From Winogradskyella aurantiaca (lineage in GTDB: Bacteria; Bacteroidota; Bacteroidia; Flavobacteriales; Flavobacteriaceae), in NCBI RefSeq assembly GCF_003362725.1, contig NZ_QKTV01000004.1, positions 62,001 to 126,000 of the forward strand: 64,000 nucleotides of DNA, in the 5' to 3' direction. The notes below the pieces were generated by a model that searched no databases, had not been told where the DNA came from, and saw only the letters and a program-made list of their open reading frames with translations. Position numbers and translations under genes: made by a program. This document shows positions 24,127 to 31,776 of this stretch, piece after piece. Numbering within the stretch: the first letter of the stretch is position 1; each line of letters starts with the position of its first letter.

Positions 24127-25317
24127 GTGAAAACACTCAAGATTAAAATAAAACCGCTTCCATTTTTAGTTCTAATAGCGATAGTGGTTTTCGGGTGTGA
24201 ATCAAAAAATAAGAGTAAAGAATCTACTGAAGGAGTGATCCCTACTTCTAAATACCTATCTGTGCAAAAAGTTATTTCAGCGGTAGCGGATTCTATTAAT
24301 TTGGAAATCAATAATGGAAAATACGGACTGATTGACCGTTTTATGGTCATACAAAACGAAAAATTATTAGCTGATTTTAAATACGAGCAGGACTATGAAA
24401 CCATCGCTCAAAAATTTGACACCACTAATCATCAATATAATTACAATCATCCAAATTGGCATCCTTATTACAAGAAGACTAACTTACATACACTTCAATC
24501 AGCGACCAAAAGTATAACATCAATTCTTGTAGGTATAGCTTTAGATTCCAATAAAGATTTTGATGTTAACACAACAGTCGCGTCACTATTTGACAATTAT
24601 GATGTTCAATCTTGGGGTAATAGAAAGCAAGAGATGACCGTTGAAGATTTACTAACTATGAGAAGTGGACTTAAATGGAACGAGGCAGACTACACCGACC
24701 CATTAAATGATTGCGTTTTATTGGAGGAAAGTGATGAATGGGTAAAGTTTATTCTGGATAAACCTTTGGATACAATTCCTGGTGCAAAGTTTAATTACAA
24801 TAGTGGTGCAAGTGTCTTATTAGGTAAAATTGTTCGGATTATAACTGGAAAGCGCATTGATAAATGGGCAGAAGAAAAACTATTTGATCCCCTTGGCATA
24901 AGCGATTATTATTGGAAAGAGACACCTGATGGAGAAAATGATACGGAAGGAGGACTGTACCTTTCGTCTGAAGATCTATCAAAGATTGGCTTATTATTTC
25001 TTAATAAAGGGAGATGGAATGAAAGACAAATTGTATCTGAAAATTGGATTACCGATTCGACAAGCCCCATAGTCGAAGACACAAATCGAGGTGATAAGCA
25101 CAAGATAGGATATGGTTATCAATGGTGGATTCCAGAACATACTAATGGTAAAAGTATTATTTATTCTGCGAACGGTTTCGGTGGTCAATTTTTAATGGTA
25201 GCACCTGAATATGAATTATTAGTCATTTTTAACGGATGGAATATTAATGACAGGGCTGAAAAGTCTACTTTTAGAGTTTTACAAGACAGATTAATCCCTG
25301 CACTTAAAAATGAATAA
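24127..25317 (+). CDS. Serine hydrolase, beta-lactamase/DD-peptidase family, cassette C15
   Basis: 396 residues, GTG start. Lipoprotein signal with lipobox FGC (Cys24). Class C-type motifs: Ser125-x-x-Lys128 in LQSATKSI, Tyr-x-Asn in FNYNSGAS (about 219-221), and a late GFGGQFLMV segment in place of the KTG box. Such proteins include esterases, D-aminopeptidases and 6-aminohexanoate-type hydrolases; the substrate cannot be told. A paralogous serine hydrolase lies outside the array at 58578. Head GTTGTACCCA matches the tail exactly. Confidence 0.85.
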   Translation: MKTLKIKIKPLPFLVLIAIVVFGCESKNKSKESTEGVIPTSKYLSVQKVISAVADSINLEINNGKYGLIDRFMVIQNEKLLADFKYEQDYETIAQKFDTTNHQYNYNHPNWHPYYKKTNLHTLQSATKSITSILVGIALDSNKDFDVNTTVASLFDNYDVQSWGNRKQEMTVEDLLTMRSGLKWNEADYTDPLNDCVLLEESDEWVKFILDKPLDTIPGAKFNYNSGASVLLGKIVRIITGKRIDKWAEEKLFDPLGISDYYWKETPDGENDTEGGLYLSSEDLSKIGLLFLNKGRWNERQIVSENWITDSTSPIVEDTNRGDKHKIGYGYQWWIPEHTNGKSIIYSANGFGGQFLMVAPEYELLVIFNGWNINDRAEKSTFRVLQDRLIPALKNE

Positions 25318-25321
25318 CTGG

Positions 25322-25452
25322 GTACAACAATGGCTATAAGTAATTGCTCGTTCTCGCCTACTTCTGAAAATCCTCGCGGATTTTCAGCTTGGTGCGTACT
25401 TGCAAAGTTAAGTGCTAACCCACGCAACTACTCATAGCCGAGATCGTTGGCA
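25322..25452 (+). repeat. attC15-like site, 131 bp
   Basis: Left core GTACAAC, right core GTTGGCA. Near-copy of attC8 and attC11, with GAGATC instead of GAGACC before GTT. Confidence 0.9.
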
Positions 25453-25457
25453 ATAAT

Positions 25458-25649
25458 ATGACAGAACAATCGAAAAATAAGAATAAAGTAAATAAAGGCG
25501 AAATCGTTGCCAATTTGTTATGGATGATTTTCGGGTTGATTGGAGGAATTGACTATTATTCCAAATCGGAATACTTGATTTGCGGAATTATGTCCTTAAT
25601 TGGAATTTTGTATTGTTATAAACTGTTTCAATCAATATTGACGAAATGA
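25458..25649 (+). CDS. Small membrane protein, cassette C16
   Basis: 63 residues with two hydrophobic segments (about 18-32 and 38-57). The N-terminal 15 residues are basic (MTEQSKNKNKVNKGE). The start lies only 5 bases after the right core of attC15. It overlaps the next gene by 4 bases (ATGA), which supports both as real. Family not recognised. Confidence 0.65.
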   Translation: MTEQSKNKNKVNKGEIVANLLWMIFGLIGGIDYYSKSEYLICGIMSLIGILYCYKLFQSILTK

Positions 25650-26071
25650 AAAGAATACACTTTGGGAATTTGAATAAAAAAGGTCGCTGGATTTTACTAC
25701 CTCTGATTTTAATTGGATTATTTCTAATAATAAATGGAGCTTTTGATTTTATTGAATTTGAGAATCCAAAAACACATAAGTATTTGAATGTTTTAGGATA
25801 CATAATTGTGTTCGGATTTAGTACAAAGATTTTTTGGTATAAAAATTATGTTCAATGGAACAACAGGGGAATGTTAATCAGAATCAAATCATTTTTAGGG
25901 AAAAATATAAAATTTAAAGAAATTATATCATCTGAATTGACAAACAAGCAACTGATTTTAAAAACGGTTTATGGAAATAAAATTGAATTAGACTTGAGTG
26001 AAATTGTAGAATCTGACTCGAAAAAACTTCATGATATAATCAGAAAAAATACTATTGCCAACAAAGTATAA
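25646..26071 (+). CDS. Membrane protein with PH-like domain, cassette C16
   Basis: 141 residues: two membrane helices (about 15-34 and 47-63), then a soluble part (YKNYVQWNNRGMLIRIKSFLGKNIKFKEIISSEL ... KIELDLSEIVESDSKKLHDII) that resembles bacterial PH-type domains. The stop TAA is provided by the site arm (AACAAAGTATAA), giving the tail ...IANKV. Head GTTGGCAATA matches the tail exactly. Confidence 0.68.
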   Translation: MKRIHFGNLNKKGRWILLPLILIGLFLIINGAFDFIEFENPKTHKYLNVLGYIIVFGFSTKIFWYKNYVQWNNRGMLIRIKSFLGKNIKFKEIISSELTNKQLILKTVYGNKIELDLSEIVESDSKKLHDIIRKNTIANKV

Positions 26072-26107
26072 ATGGCATTAAAACGCATTTTATACAAAAC
26101 GTTGGGC
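26056..26107 (+). repeat. attC16-like minimal site, 52 bp
   Basis: Left core TGCCAAC, right core GTTGGGC. One stem, GTATAAATG against CATTTTATAC, loop GCATTAAAACG. Overlaps the end of the preceding gene. Confidence 0.85.
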
Positions 26108-26129
26108 ATAATTTGAGAAAATCGTGAAA

Positions 26130-26549
26130 ATGAAAAGTTTGGATTGGAAAAATATTTTATGGATTATAATTGAAATTATTATTTCAGTAGCTCTTTATTA
26201 TTTAATTCAATGGACTTTGAAAAACACGGAATTTCCTTTCACGAATGACATGATAGCTGGAGTGTTCCTTTTACTTGTGACTACTGGAATAATTTATGGA
26301 ATTACGATTTTTGGATTTATAAAAATTGACGAATTTATATCAGGAATTAAATTGAATGCGGGAAAAGGAATTTTACTTCTGATTATTGGAGCGGTGGTTT
26401 CATTAATCGGAATGAATTTACTTGTGGAATTGAATATAATTGATTCTGACTTTCCATTGTTATTGTTCATCTTAATAATGATGACGATACCAGTAATTTG
26501 TTTGAATTATGGATTGCGGATAAAAAAAACTATGCCCAACAATGTATAA
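26130..26549 (+). CDS. Four-helix membrane protein, cassette C17
   Basis: 139 residues from ATG 26130 (GTG 26124 also possible). Four hydrophobic segments (about 8-27, 38-62, 76-98 and 106-128). Family not recognised. The stop comes from the site arm AACAATGTATAA, giving ...PNNV. Head GTTGGGCATA matches tail TATGCCCAAC exactly. Confidence 0.68.
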   Translation: MKSLDWKNILWIIIEIIISVALYYLIQWTLKNTEFPFTNDMIAGVFLLLVTTGIIYGITIFGFIKIDEFISGIKLNAGKGILLLIIGAVVSLIGMNLLVELNIIDSDFPLLLFILIMMTIPVICLNYGLRIKKTMPNNV

Positions 26550-26666
26550 CCGCAATTACGGCGGATTCGACTACGTCCGAATCCACTCGGAATTGCTAAA
26601 TACAGTGCTTAATCGAAAAATAGTAATTTAAAACCCGTAACTGACGGTTATACGAGACCGTTAGCA
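26534..26666 (+). repeat. attC17-like site, 133 bp
   Basis: Left core GCCCAAC, right core GTTAGCA. Family of attC9; outer stem GTATAACCG/CGGTTATAC, inner GGATTCGA/TCCGAATCC. Confidence 0.88.
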
Positions 26667-26686
26667 AAAATTTAAAACCAACCGAA

Positions 26687-27199
26687 ATGAACAAAATAAT
26701 TCTAATATCATTAAGCATAATTTTTGCTTGTAATTCAATTTTCGGACAAACGAACGAAGAAAAATATGCAAAAGATGTGAAATCAATAGATGCAATAATT
26801 AATGCATATTATGATGTTGTTTCAGGTTCGAGTAGTGACCCTTGGGAATTCGAAAGAGATAAATTTATTCATTCAGAAACTGCTCTAATCACGAGACTGA
26901 ACGAAAATGGAAAAGCGGAATCACATAGTCTTGAGGCGGAATATATACCAATCGGATTATCACCGAAAGAGGATTTTTACGAAAAGGAACTTAAAAGAAA
27001 AGTAAGCAAATATGGAAATATTGCCCAAGTTTGGAGTGCATTTGAAATACGAACTGACCCAAATACGGAATCTAATATTAGAGGACTGAATAGCATTCAA
27101 CTTCATTACGAAAATGGAAGATGGTTTATTGACAGTTGGACTTGTGAAATGGAATCTGATAAAAACAAAATTGTGACTGACTTTTTAAATGGCGAATAA
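26687..27199 (+). CDS. Secreted NTF2-like protein, cassette C18
   Basis: 170 residues with a signal peptide (1-20, ending IFGQ). The mature part follows the NTF2/SnoaL-like plan: a first helix AKDVKSIDAIINAYYDVVSG, then strands with IAQVWSAFEIRTD and a final SIQLHYENGRWFIDSWTCEME. Proteins of this kind are common secreted Bacteroidota proteins of unknown role. Head GTTAGCAAAA matches the tail exactly. Confidence 0.75.
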   Translation: MNKIILISLSIIFACNSIFGQTNEEKYAKDVKSIDAIINAYYDVVSGSSSDPWEFERDKFIHSETALITRLNENGKAESHSLEAEYIPIGLSPKEDFYEKELKRKVSKYGNIAQVWSAFEIRTDPNTESNIRGLNSIQLHYENGRWFIDSWTCEMESDKNKIVTDFLNGE

Positions 27200-27207
27200 A
27201 AAACTTT

Positions 27208-27341
27208 TGCTAACAATGTATAATCGCAATTACGGCGGATTCGACTACGTCCGAATCCACTCGGAATTACTAAAGCCTGTGTTTAACTTAAAAGTCCACG
27301 TATATTAACCCGTAACTGACGGTTATACGAAACCGTTATAG
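27208..27341 (+). repeat. attC18-like site, 134 bp
   Basis: Left core TGCTAAC, right core GTTATAG. Family of attC9. Confidence 0.87.
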
Positions 27342-27365
27342 CCAATAGGAAGCCCATACCAAGCT

Positions 27366-28157
27366 ATGTATAAAACAGAGTTTAACATTTCAAAGATGGA
27401 TTGCCCCTCAGAGGAAAATCTGATCCGAATGAAGCTCAGTGAATATGATATAGCAAAGCTGGAATTTGATCTGGAAAAAAGAATACTGTTCGTATATCAT
27501 TCAGAGGATATAGCCCCAATAGAAAAAGCGCTCTCAGAATTAAACCTAGGTTCAAAAGTGTTGTCAACCAGCAGCGTGGAACATTTTGAAATAGTTGAAG
27601 ACACAAGTAAACAGCGCTCCTTACTGTGGACCGTTTTGATCATCAATTTCGCTTTTTTCGTGGTGGAAAGCCTCACTGGGTTCGTTTCCAAATCAATGGG
27701 TTTAGTAGCAGACAGTCTGGATATGCTTGCAGATGCCTCTGTGTATTCATTAAGTCTGTTTGCGGTGGGCGGTTCTCCACTTCGTAAGAAGAACATTGCA
27801 AAAGCCGCTGGCTACTTTCAGATCGTTCTTGCCATAATTGGATTCACAGAAGTCGTGCGTAGATTCATAGGCGTTGAAGAAATCCCTGAATTCAAGACAA
27901 TGATCATTGTCTCCATTTTGGCATTAATAGCAAATGGAATTTGTTTATTCCTATTGCAAAAATCAAAAAGTAAAGAGGCGCATATGAGGGCAAGCATGAT
28001 ATTCACGTCCAATGATGTGATAATTAATTTAGGAGTAATAACTGCCGGTACCCTTGTTTACCTGATAAATTCCAGCTATCCGGATCTGATCGTAGGAACG
28101 ATTGTTTTTGTTCTTGTTGTAATCGGGGCAATACGTATCTTGAAGCTTGGTAAATAA
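27366..28157 (+). CDS. Cation diffusion facilitator-type transporter, cassette C19
   Basis: 263 residues. Residues 1-75 form an HMA-like domain without CxxC (FNISKMDCPSEENLI, with a single Cys13). The CDF membrane core follows, with the helix-II metal motif DSLDMLADAS (about 118-127) and the helix-V motif TSNDVIINLG (about 216-225) where CDF proteins carry paired Asp/His residues. Zinc, iron or similar export is likely. The sequence looks less AT-rich than its cassette neighbours. Head GTTATAGCCA and tail TGGCCATAAC agree at 9 of 10. Confidence 0.87.
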   Translation: MYKTEFNISKMDCPSEENLIRMKLSEYDIAKLEFDLEKRILFVYHSEDIAPIEKALSELNLGSKVLSTSSVEHFEIVEDTSKQRSLLWTVLIINFAFFVVESLTGFVSKSMGLVADSLDMLADASVYSLSLFAVGGSPLRKKNIAKAAGYFQIVLAIIGFTEVVRRFIGVEEIPEFKTMIIVSILALIANGICLFLLQKSKSKEAHMRASMIFTSNDVIINLGVITAGTLVYLINSSYPDLIVGTIVFVLVVIGAIRILKLGK

Positions 28158-28162
28158 AATGG

Positions 28163-28244
28163 CCATAACAGCCACTAAAAAAGATAGGGCTATCAACCAC
28201 ACACGAGAAAAAGCCCTACCTTTCCTAGTGGCAAAACGTTGGCA
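28163..28244 (+). repeat. attC19-like site, 82 bp, unique type
   Basis: Left core CCATAAC, right core GTTGGCA. Outer stem GCCACTA/TAGTGGC, then AAAGATAGGGCT/AGCCCTACCTTT, loop about 17 bases. No other site in the window has this sequence. Confidence 0.82.
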
Positions 28245-28284
28245 AACATTTAAAACGAACCGAACAATCAACAATTATAACTGG

Positions 28285-28647
28285 ATGGAAATGAATAAAA
28301 TTTTAAAACCATTATTGACTTGGTTACCCTCTATAATAATAACATTGTTTTTTATCCCAAACGCTTTAGATAAAATACTTAACTCAAATCAATCGGATAA
28401 AATTGTAGCAAATAGTACTATAATGATTGCTACTGGAATATTTCTTTTAATATCAACAGCAATGTTCTTGTACAATAAAACAGTATTAATCGGAACTACT
28501 CTTTTAGCACTGTATATGACTTTTATAGTGTTTATTCATATGTACAAAGGGAAACCTTATGAAGTGACAATTTTAATCGTAATGGCAACAATATTCGCTT
28601 CTTATATTAGAAAGCCGCATCTATTTCAACAAAAACAAGAATTGTAG
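28285..28647 (+). CDS. DoxX-like membrane protein, cassette C20
   Basis: 120 residues from ATG 28285 (MEMNKILKP; ATG 28291 also possible). Upstream in-frame starts fall in attC19. Four membrane helices and the DoxX-like start PLLTWLPSIIITLFFIPNALDKI suggest the DoxX superfamily, small inner-membrane proteins linked to redox functions. About 110 bases without a recognisable gene separate its stop from attC20. Head GTTGGCAAAC and tail agree at 9 of 10. Confidence 0.7.
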   Translation: MEMNKILKPLLTWLPSIIITLFFIPNALDKILNSNQSDKIVANSTIMIATGIFLLISTAMFLYNKTVLIGTTLLALYMTFIVFIHMYKGKPYEVTILIVMATIFASYIRKPHLFQQKQEL

Positions 28648-28756
28648 ATTTATGAATAATTGGACAGAATTAGGGGCTAATAAACTGAATGAAATCGGAA
28701 ATGAAAATCATTACATAATTGGATGATGAAAATTGTAAACAGAAAATAAAACGATT

Positions 28757-28817
28757 TGCCAACAACGCATATAATTAATGCCCTACGGGACACTAATCAT
28801 ATACGGGGACGTTGTGG
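28757..28817 (+). repeat. attC20-like site, 61 bp
   Basis: Left core TGCCAAC, right core GTTGTGG. Stem GCATATAATTAATG against CACTAATCATATAC, where the mismatches are A-C; apical CCCTACGGGA hairpin. Confidence 0.83.
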
Positions 28818-28834
28818 TGCATCAAACAAACAAT

Positions 28835-30316
28835 ATGAGACTAAAGAAATATTTATCAGTCAATTTTAAACTTGCGGGTCTTGCTAGCTTGCTAATAGTT
28901 TTAAGTTCTTGTCAAAACACCATTCAAGAAGAACAAAAAATATCCCCCTATGAATTCCAAGGTGGATACCCTACTCAAGCTACTATTGAAAAGACATATG
29001 ATGAGTTAGATGTTCAACGAGTCTCTCAAGTATACATGGAGTTCATGCCTTTGGCATCCATGCAAGCTCTATTCAATAGTCATGTTAATGAATCAGGAAT
29101 GGAGTCTGGTGATATAGCAGTGTTCACAGAAATTGATGAAGGCAAGGTAAACCACATAGGTCTTACCTATAATACAGAAAGCATTTATGCATCAGCGTTT
29201 ATTGATTTAAAAACTGATGGACCTATTGTTTTGGAAACTCCTCCAAACGTATTAGGTATAGTTAATGATGGTTGGATGCGTTATGTAACTGATCTTGGTA
29301 ATGCAGGACCAGATAAGGGCCAAGGAGGAAAATTTTTGATCATTCATCAAGACTATGATGGAGAAGTCCCTGAAGGGTTCTTCGTATTTAGAACGCCAAC
29401 CTATAGAAATTGGGTTATGGTAAGGGGCTTTGAGGAGAATACTGGAGCAGGCGATGAGGCGATGAAATATTATAAGAATCATTTTAAGATTTATCCATTA
29501 AGTGAAGGCCTAGAAGGTGTTGGTAATTATACTAACTACTCAATTGAAAAAGATATAAATACTACTCACCCAAGAGATGAGAATTACCTAGACTTGATCC
29601 ATCAGACCTTACAATATGAGGCCAATGCAGCATTTACTTCATATGAACTGGGACTTTTAGAAACAATAGGCGTCAAGAAGGGCGAAGAATTCAACCCTGA
29701 TAGTAGAATGGTGGATATCTATCGAAGAGGTATAGAAAGAGGAGATGCTATGGCTAAAGCAAATGCATACGCCAATCGGTTAGAAGACGTAAAAGTATAT
29801 GATGACAGAGAATATGAATACCTATTTGTAGGAGGGAATTACCAGTTTATGAGAGGTCCTGCCATAAACCTAGATGCACGAACCTTATTCCATTATGAAG
29901 CTATTGTGGTCACACCTGCAATGGCAGCTAAAATGGTCGGTATTGGATCCCAATACTTGGCTGGATATAGAGATAGTGATGGTGAATTCCTTATGGGTGA
30001 GAACACATATAAGTTGCATTTGCCTGCTGGTATTCCAGCGAAGGACTTTTGGTCCGTGACTTTATACCATCCAGACACACGATCATTACTCCAAAATGGA
30101 ATGGTGAAACCAAGTATCAACACATACGATGAGCCTGTAATTAATGAAGATGGCTCTGTGGATCTATATTTCGGACCTGAAGCACCAGAAGGAAAAGAAA
30201 AAAATTGGGTCAAAACATTACCTGGTGAAGGATGGACCACCTTGATAAGATTCTATGGGCCATTAGAGCCATATTTTGATCAATCTTGGAGGCCGGATGA
30301 CATTGTGAAACTCTAG
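28835..30316 (+). CDS. DUF1254/DUF1214 lipoprotein, cassette C21
   Basis: 493 residues from ATG 28835; the longer frame starts in attC20 and is rejected. Lipobox LSSCQN (about Cys25). DUF1254 region (about 50-185: YMEFMPLASMQALFNSHV, TYNTESIYASAFIDLKTDGPIVLETPP) and C-terminal DUF1214 region (FWSVTLYHPDTRSLLQNG, GWTTLIRFYGPLEPYFDQSWRPDDI). These envelope proteins have no firmly known function. Head GTTGTGGTGC matches tail GCACCACAAC exactly. Confidence 0.85.
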   Translation: MRLKKYLSVNFKLAGLASLLIVLSSCQNTIQEEQKISPYEFQGGYPTQATIEKTYDELDVQRVSQVYMEFMPLASMQALFNSHVNESGMESGDIAVFTEIDEGKVNHIGLTYNTESIYASAFIDLKTDGPIVLETPPNVLGIVNDGWMRYVTDLGNAGPDKGQGGKFLIIHQDYDGEVPEGFFVFRTPTYRNWVMVRGFEENTGAGDEAMKYYKNHFKIYPLSEGLEGVGNYTNYSIEKDINTTHPRDENYLDLIHQTLQYEANAAFTSYELGLLETIGVKKGEEFNPDSRMVDIYRRGIERGDAMAKANAYANRLEDVKVYDDREYEYLFVGGNYQFMRGPAINLDARTLFHYEAIVVTPAMAAKMVGIGSQYLAGYRDSDGEFLMGENTYKLHLPAGIPAKDFWSVTLYHPDTRSLLQNGMVKPSINTYDEPVINEDGSVDLYFGPEAPEGKEKNWVKTLPGEGWTTLIRFYGPLEPYFDQSWRPDDIVKL

Positions 30317-30416
30317 AATTAAAAAACTTCTTAAGACAAAGTTCTCTTCAGGGAAGTTGTTCACAATACCGTCAAATTAATTGTATATTCTGTGGTAGTC
30401 CAGAGTAAAATACGCA

Positions 30417-30469
30417 CCACAACAAGGTATATAAGCCATTAAAAACGGCTCATATACGAACCGTTATGT
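30417..30469 (+). repeat. attC21-like minimal site, 53 bp
   Basis: Left core CCACAAC, right core GTTATGT. Stem GTATATAAGCC against GGCTCATATAC with one A-C mismatch; loop ATTAAAAAC. Confidence 0.86.
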
Positions 30470-30515
30470 ATAATTTCGGCTGACAACGGTCTATTCAAAC
30501 GATATAAACATAAAA

Positions 30516-31772
30516 TTGATAAATTACAGGAAGATCATAATATTCATTTCTATTTCCTTTATTTCCGTGCAAATGGAGGTGGTTGCTCAGTCTGGCCCTG
30601 ATTACTTTGTTTTTAAAGATTCTATTTATAATAATCCTATTGATGCCGCTAATGTAAAAGGCATTAGAATCCCATTTAAAGCTAAAATGAGGTCTTATTA
30701 TCTATTTCAAGACCTATCAACAAACAAAAAAGAAGCTTTGGCTTTAGGTGGAAGTTTGCAATGGAACCCTTCTATATTTTCTGAGCACATTACCGGACGT
30801 GTTACTTTAGCTACTTCGCAAAAAATATACGGACCATTGGACAGGGATGGCACTATGCTATTAAAACCAGGTCAAGAAGGATTTGCTGTGTTACAGGAAT
30901 ATGCATTAAAATTCAAAAAAAATAAATTTCTCTTGAATATAGGTGCTAGAGAAATGAATAATCCATTATTGAATACGTCTGATGTTCGTATGCTTCCAGC
31001 CACGCATCGTGGAATAGACATCAACTACCTATTTAAAGAAGACAGCTATATAAGTTTTGGTGTCGTTGATCAAATAAAATGGATTAACAGCGATAGATTC
31101 GTTGATTTATATGAGTTTGCAGGTTTTGATAAAAACGAATTAGTTTGGGGAAGTGCAAATCGCTACAAAACTGATAAAATGGCTTTTGGATTTTATTATC
31201 TCAATGCAAAAGATTACTATCATGGATTGTACACTGAATATTACAGAGAATTTACTTTGAGTAATAATCCAATGAAATTAGGATTTCAGTACATGCATGA
31301 AAATGATATCGGAGATGGAATTGGTGGTGACTTTAATTTTAATATGATTGGAACGAAATTAGACTTCAGTATTTATGGAATAAAAAGCTTTATTGGATAT
31401 ACTAATGTGTTAAGCAAAGACAAGGCTCAGGAAATATGGAGTATTATGCCTTATTATAATATGATGATCTTTAACTTTTTTAATCGTCCTAAAGAGCAGT
31501 CTATTAAACTTGGTGTCATATTAGAATTTTCTGAAGTATTAAAACTTTATCCCAATATGGGGTTTGGTTTTACACCCAACAGTGGTGATGTAGCATCCCC
31601 AAACCAACAAGAATATAACCTCACTTTTGACTATACTTTTTTAAAGGATTTCAACTTAAAGGTGCGCGGTGCATTTGTTCATCAAAATTCGATTGGTAAC
31701 CTTAATTTGGAAAGTAAGGACATTGTAGATTTTAGAATAATACTTAATTATAATTGGTCAAATAAATTTTAA
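30516..31772 (+). CDS. Outer-membrane porin-like protein, cassette C22
   Basis: 418 residues, TTG start with signal peptide (about 1-24, ending VVAQ). The mature protein is a beta-barrel: alternating strands, RSYYLFQDLSTNKKE and many aromatic strand ends, closing with FRIILNYNWSNKF (terminal Phe). Layout resembles OprD-type substrate porins, a moderate call. It shares a cassette with an amidase 4 bases downstream, suggesting uptake and hydrolysis of the same class of amide. Confidence 0.72.
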   Translation: MINYRKIIIFISISFISVQMEVVAQSGPDYFVFKDSIYNNPIDAANVKGIRIPFKAKMRSYYLFQDLSTNKKEALALGGSLQWNPSIFSEHITGRVTLATSQKIYGPLDRDGTMLLKPGQEGFAVLQEYALKFKKNKFLLNIGAREMNNPLLNTSDVRMLPATHRGIDINYLFKEDSYISFGVVDQIKWINSDRFVDLYEFAGFDKNELVWGSANRYKTDKMAFGFYYLNAKDYYHGLYTEYYREFTLSNNPMKLGFQYMHENDIGDGIGGDFNFNMIGTKLDFSIYGIKSFIGYTNVLSKDKAQEIWSIMPYYNMMIFNFFNRPKEQSIKLGVILEFSEVLKLYPNMGFGFTPNSGDVASPNQQEYNLTFDYTFLKDFNLKVRGAFVHQNSIGNLNLESKDIVDFRIILNYNWSNKF

Positions 31773-31776
31773 ACAT

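Noticed and set aside
28147-28284. Upstream extension of the DoxX-like gene
   Set aside because: It runs through attC19; the hydrophobic protein starts at 28285.
28778-28834. Upstream extension of the C21 DUF1254 gene
   Set aside because: The added residues are attC20 sequence; ATG 28835 gives a proper lipoprotein signal.
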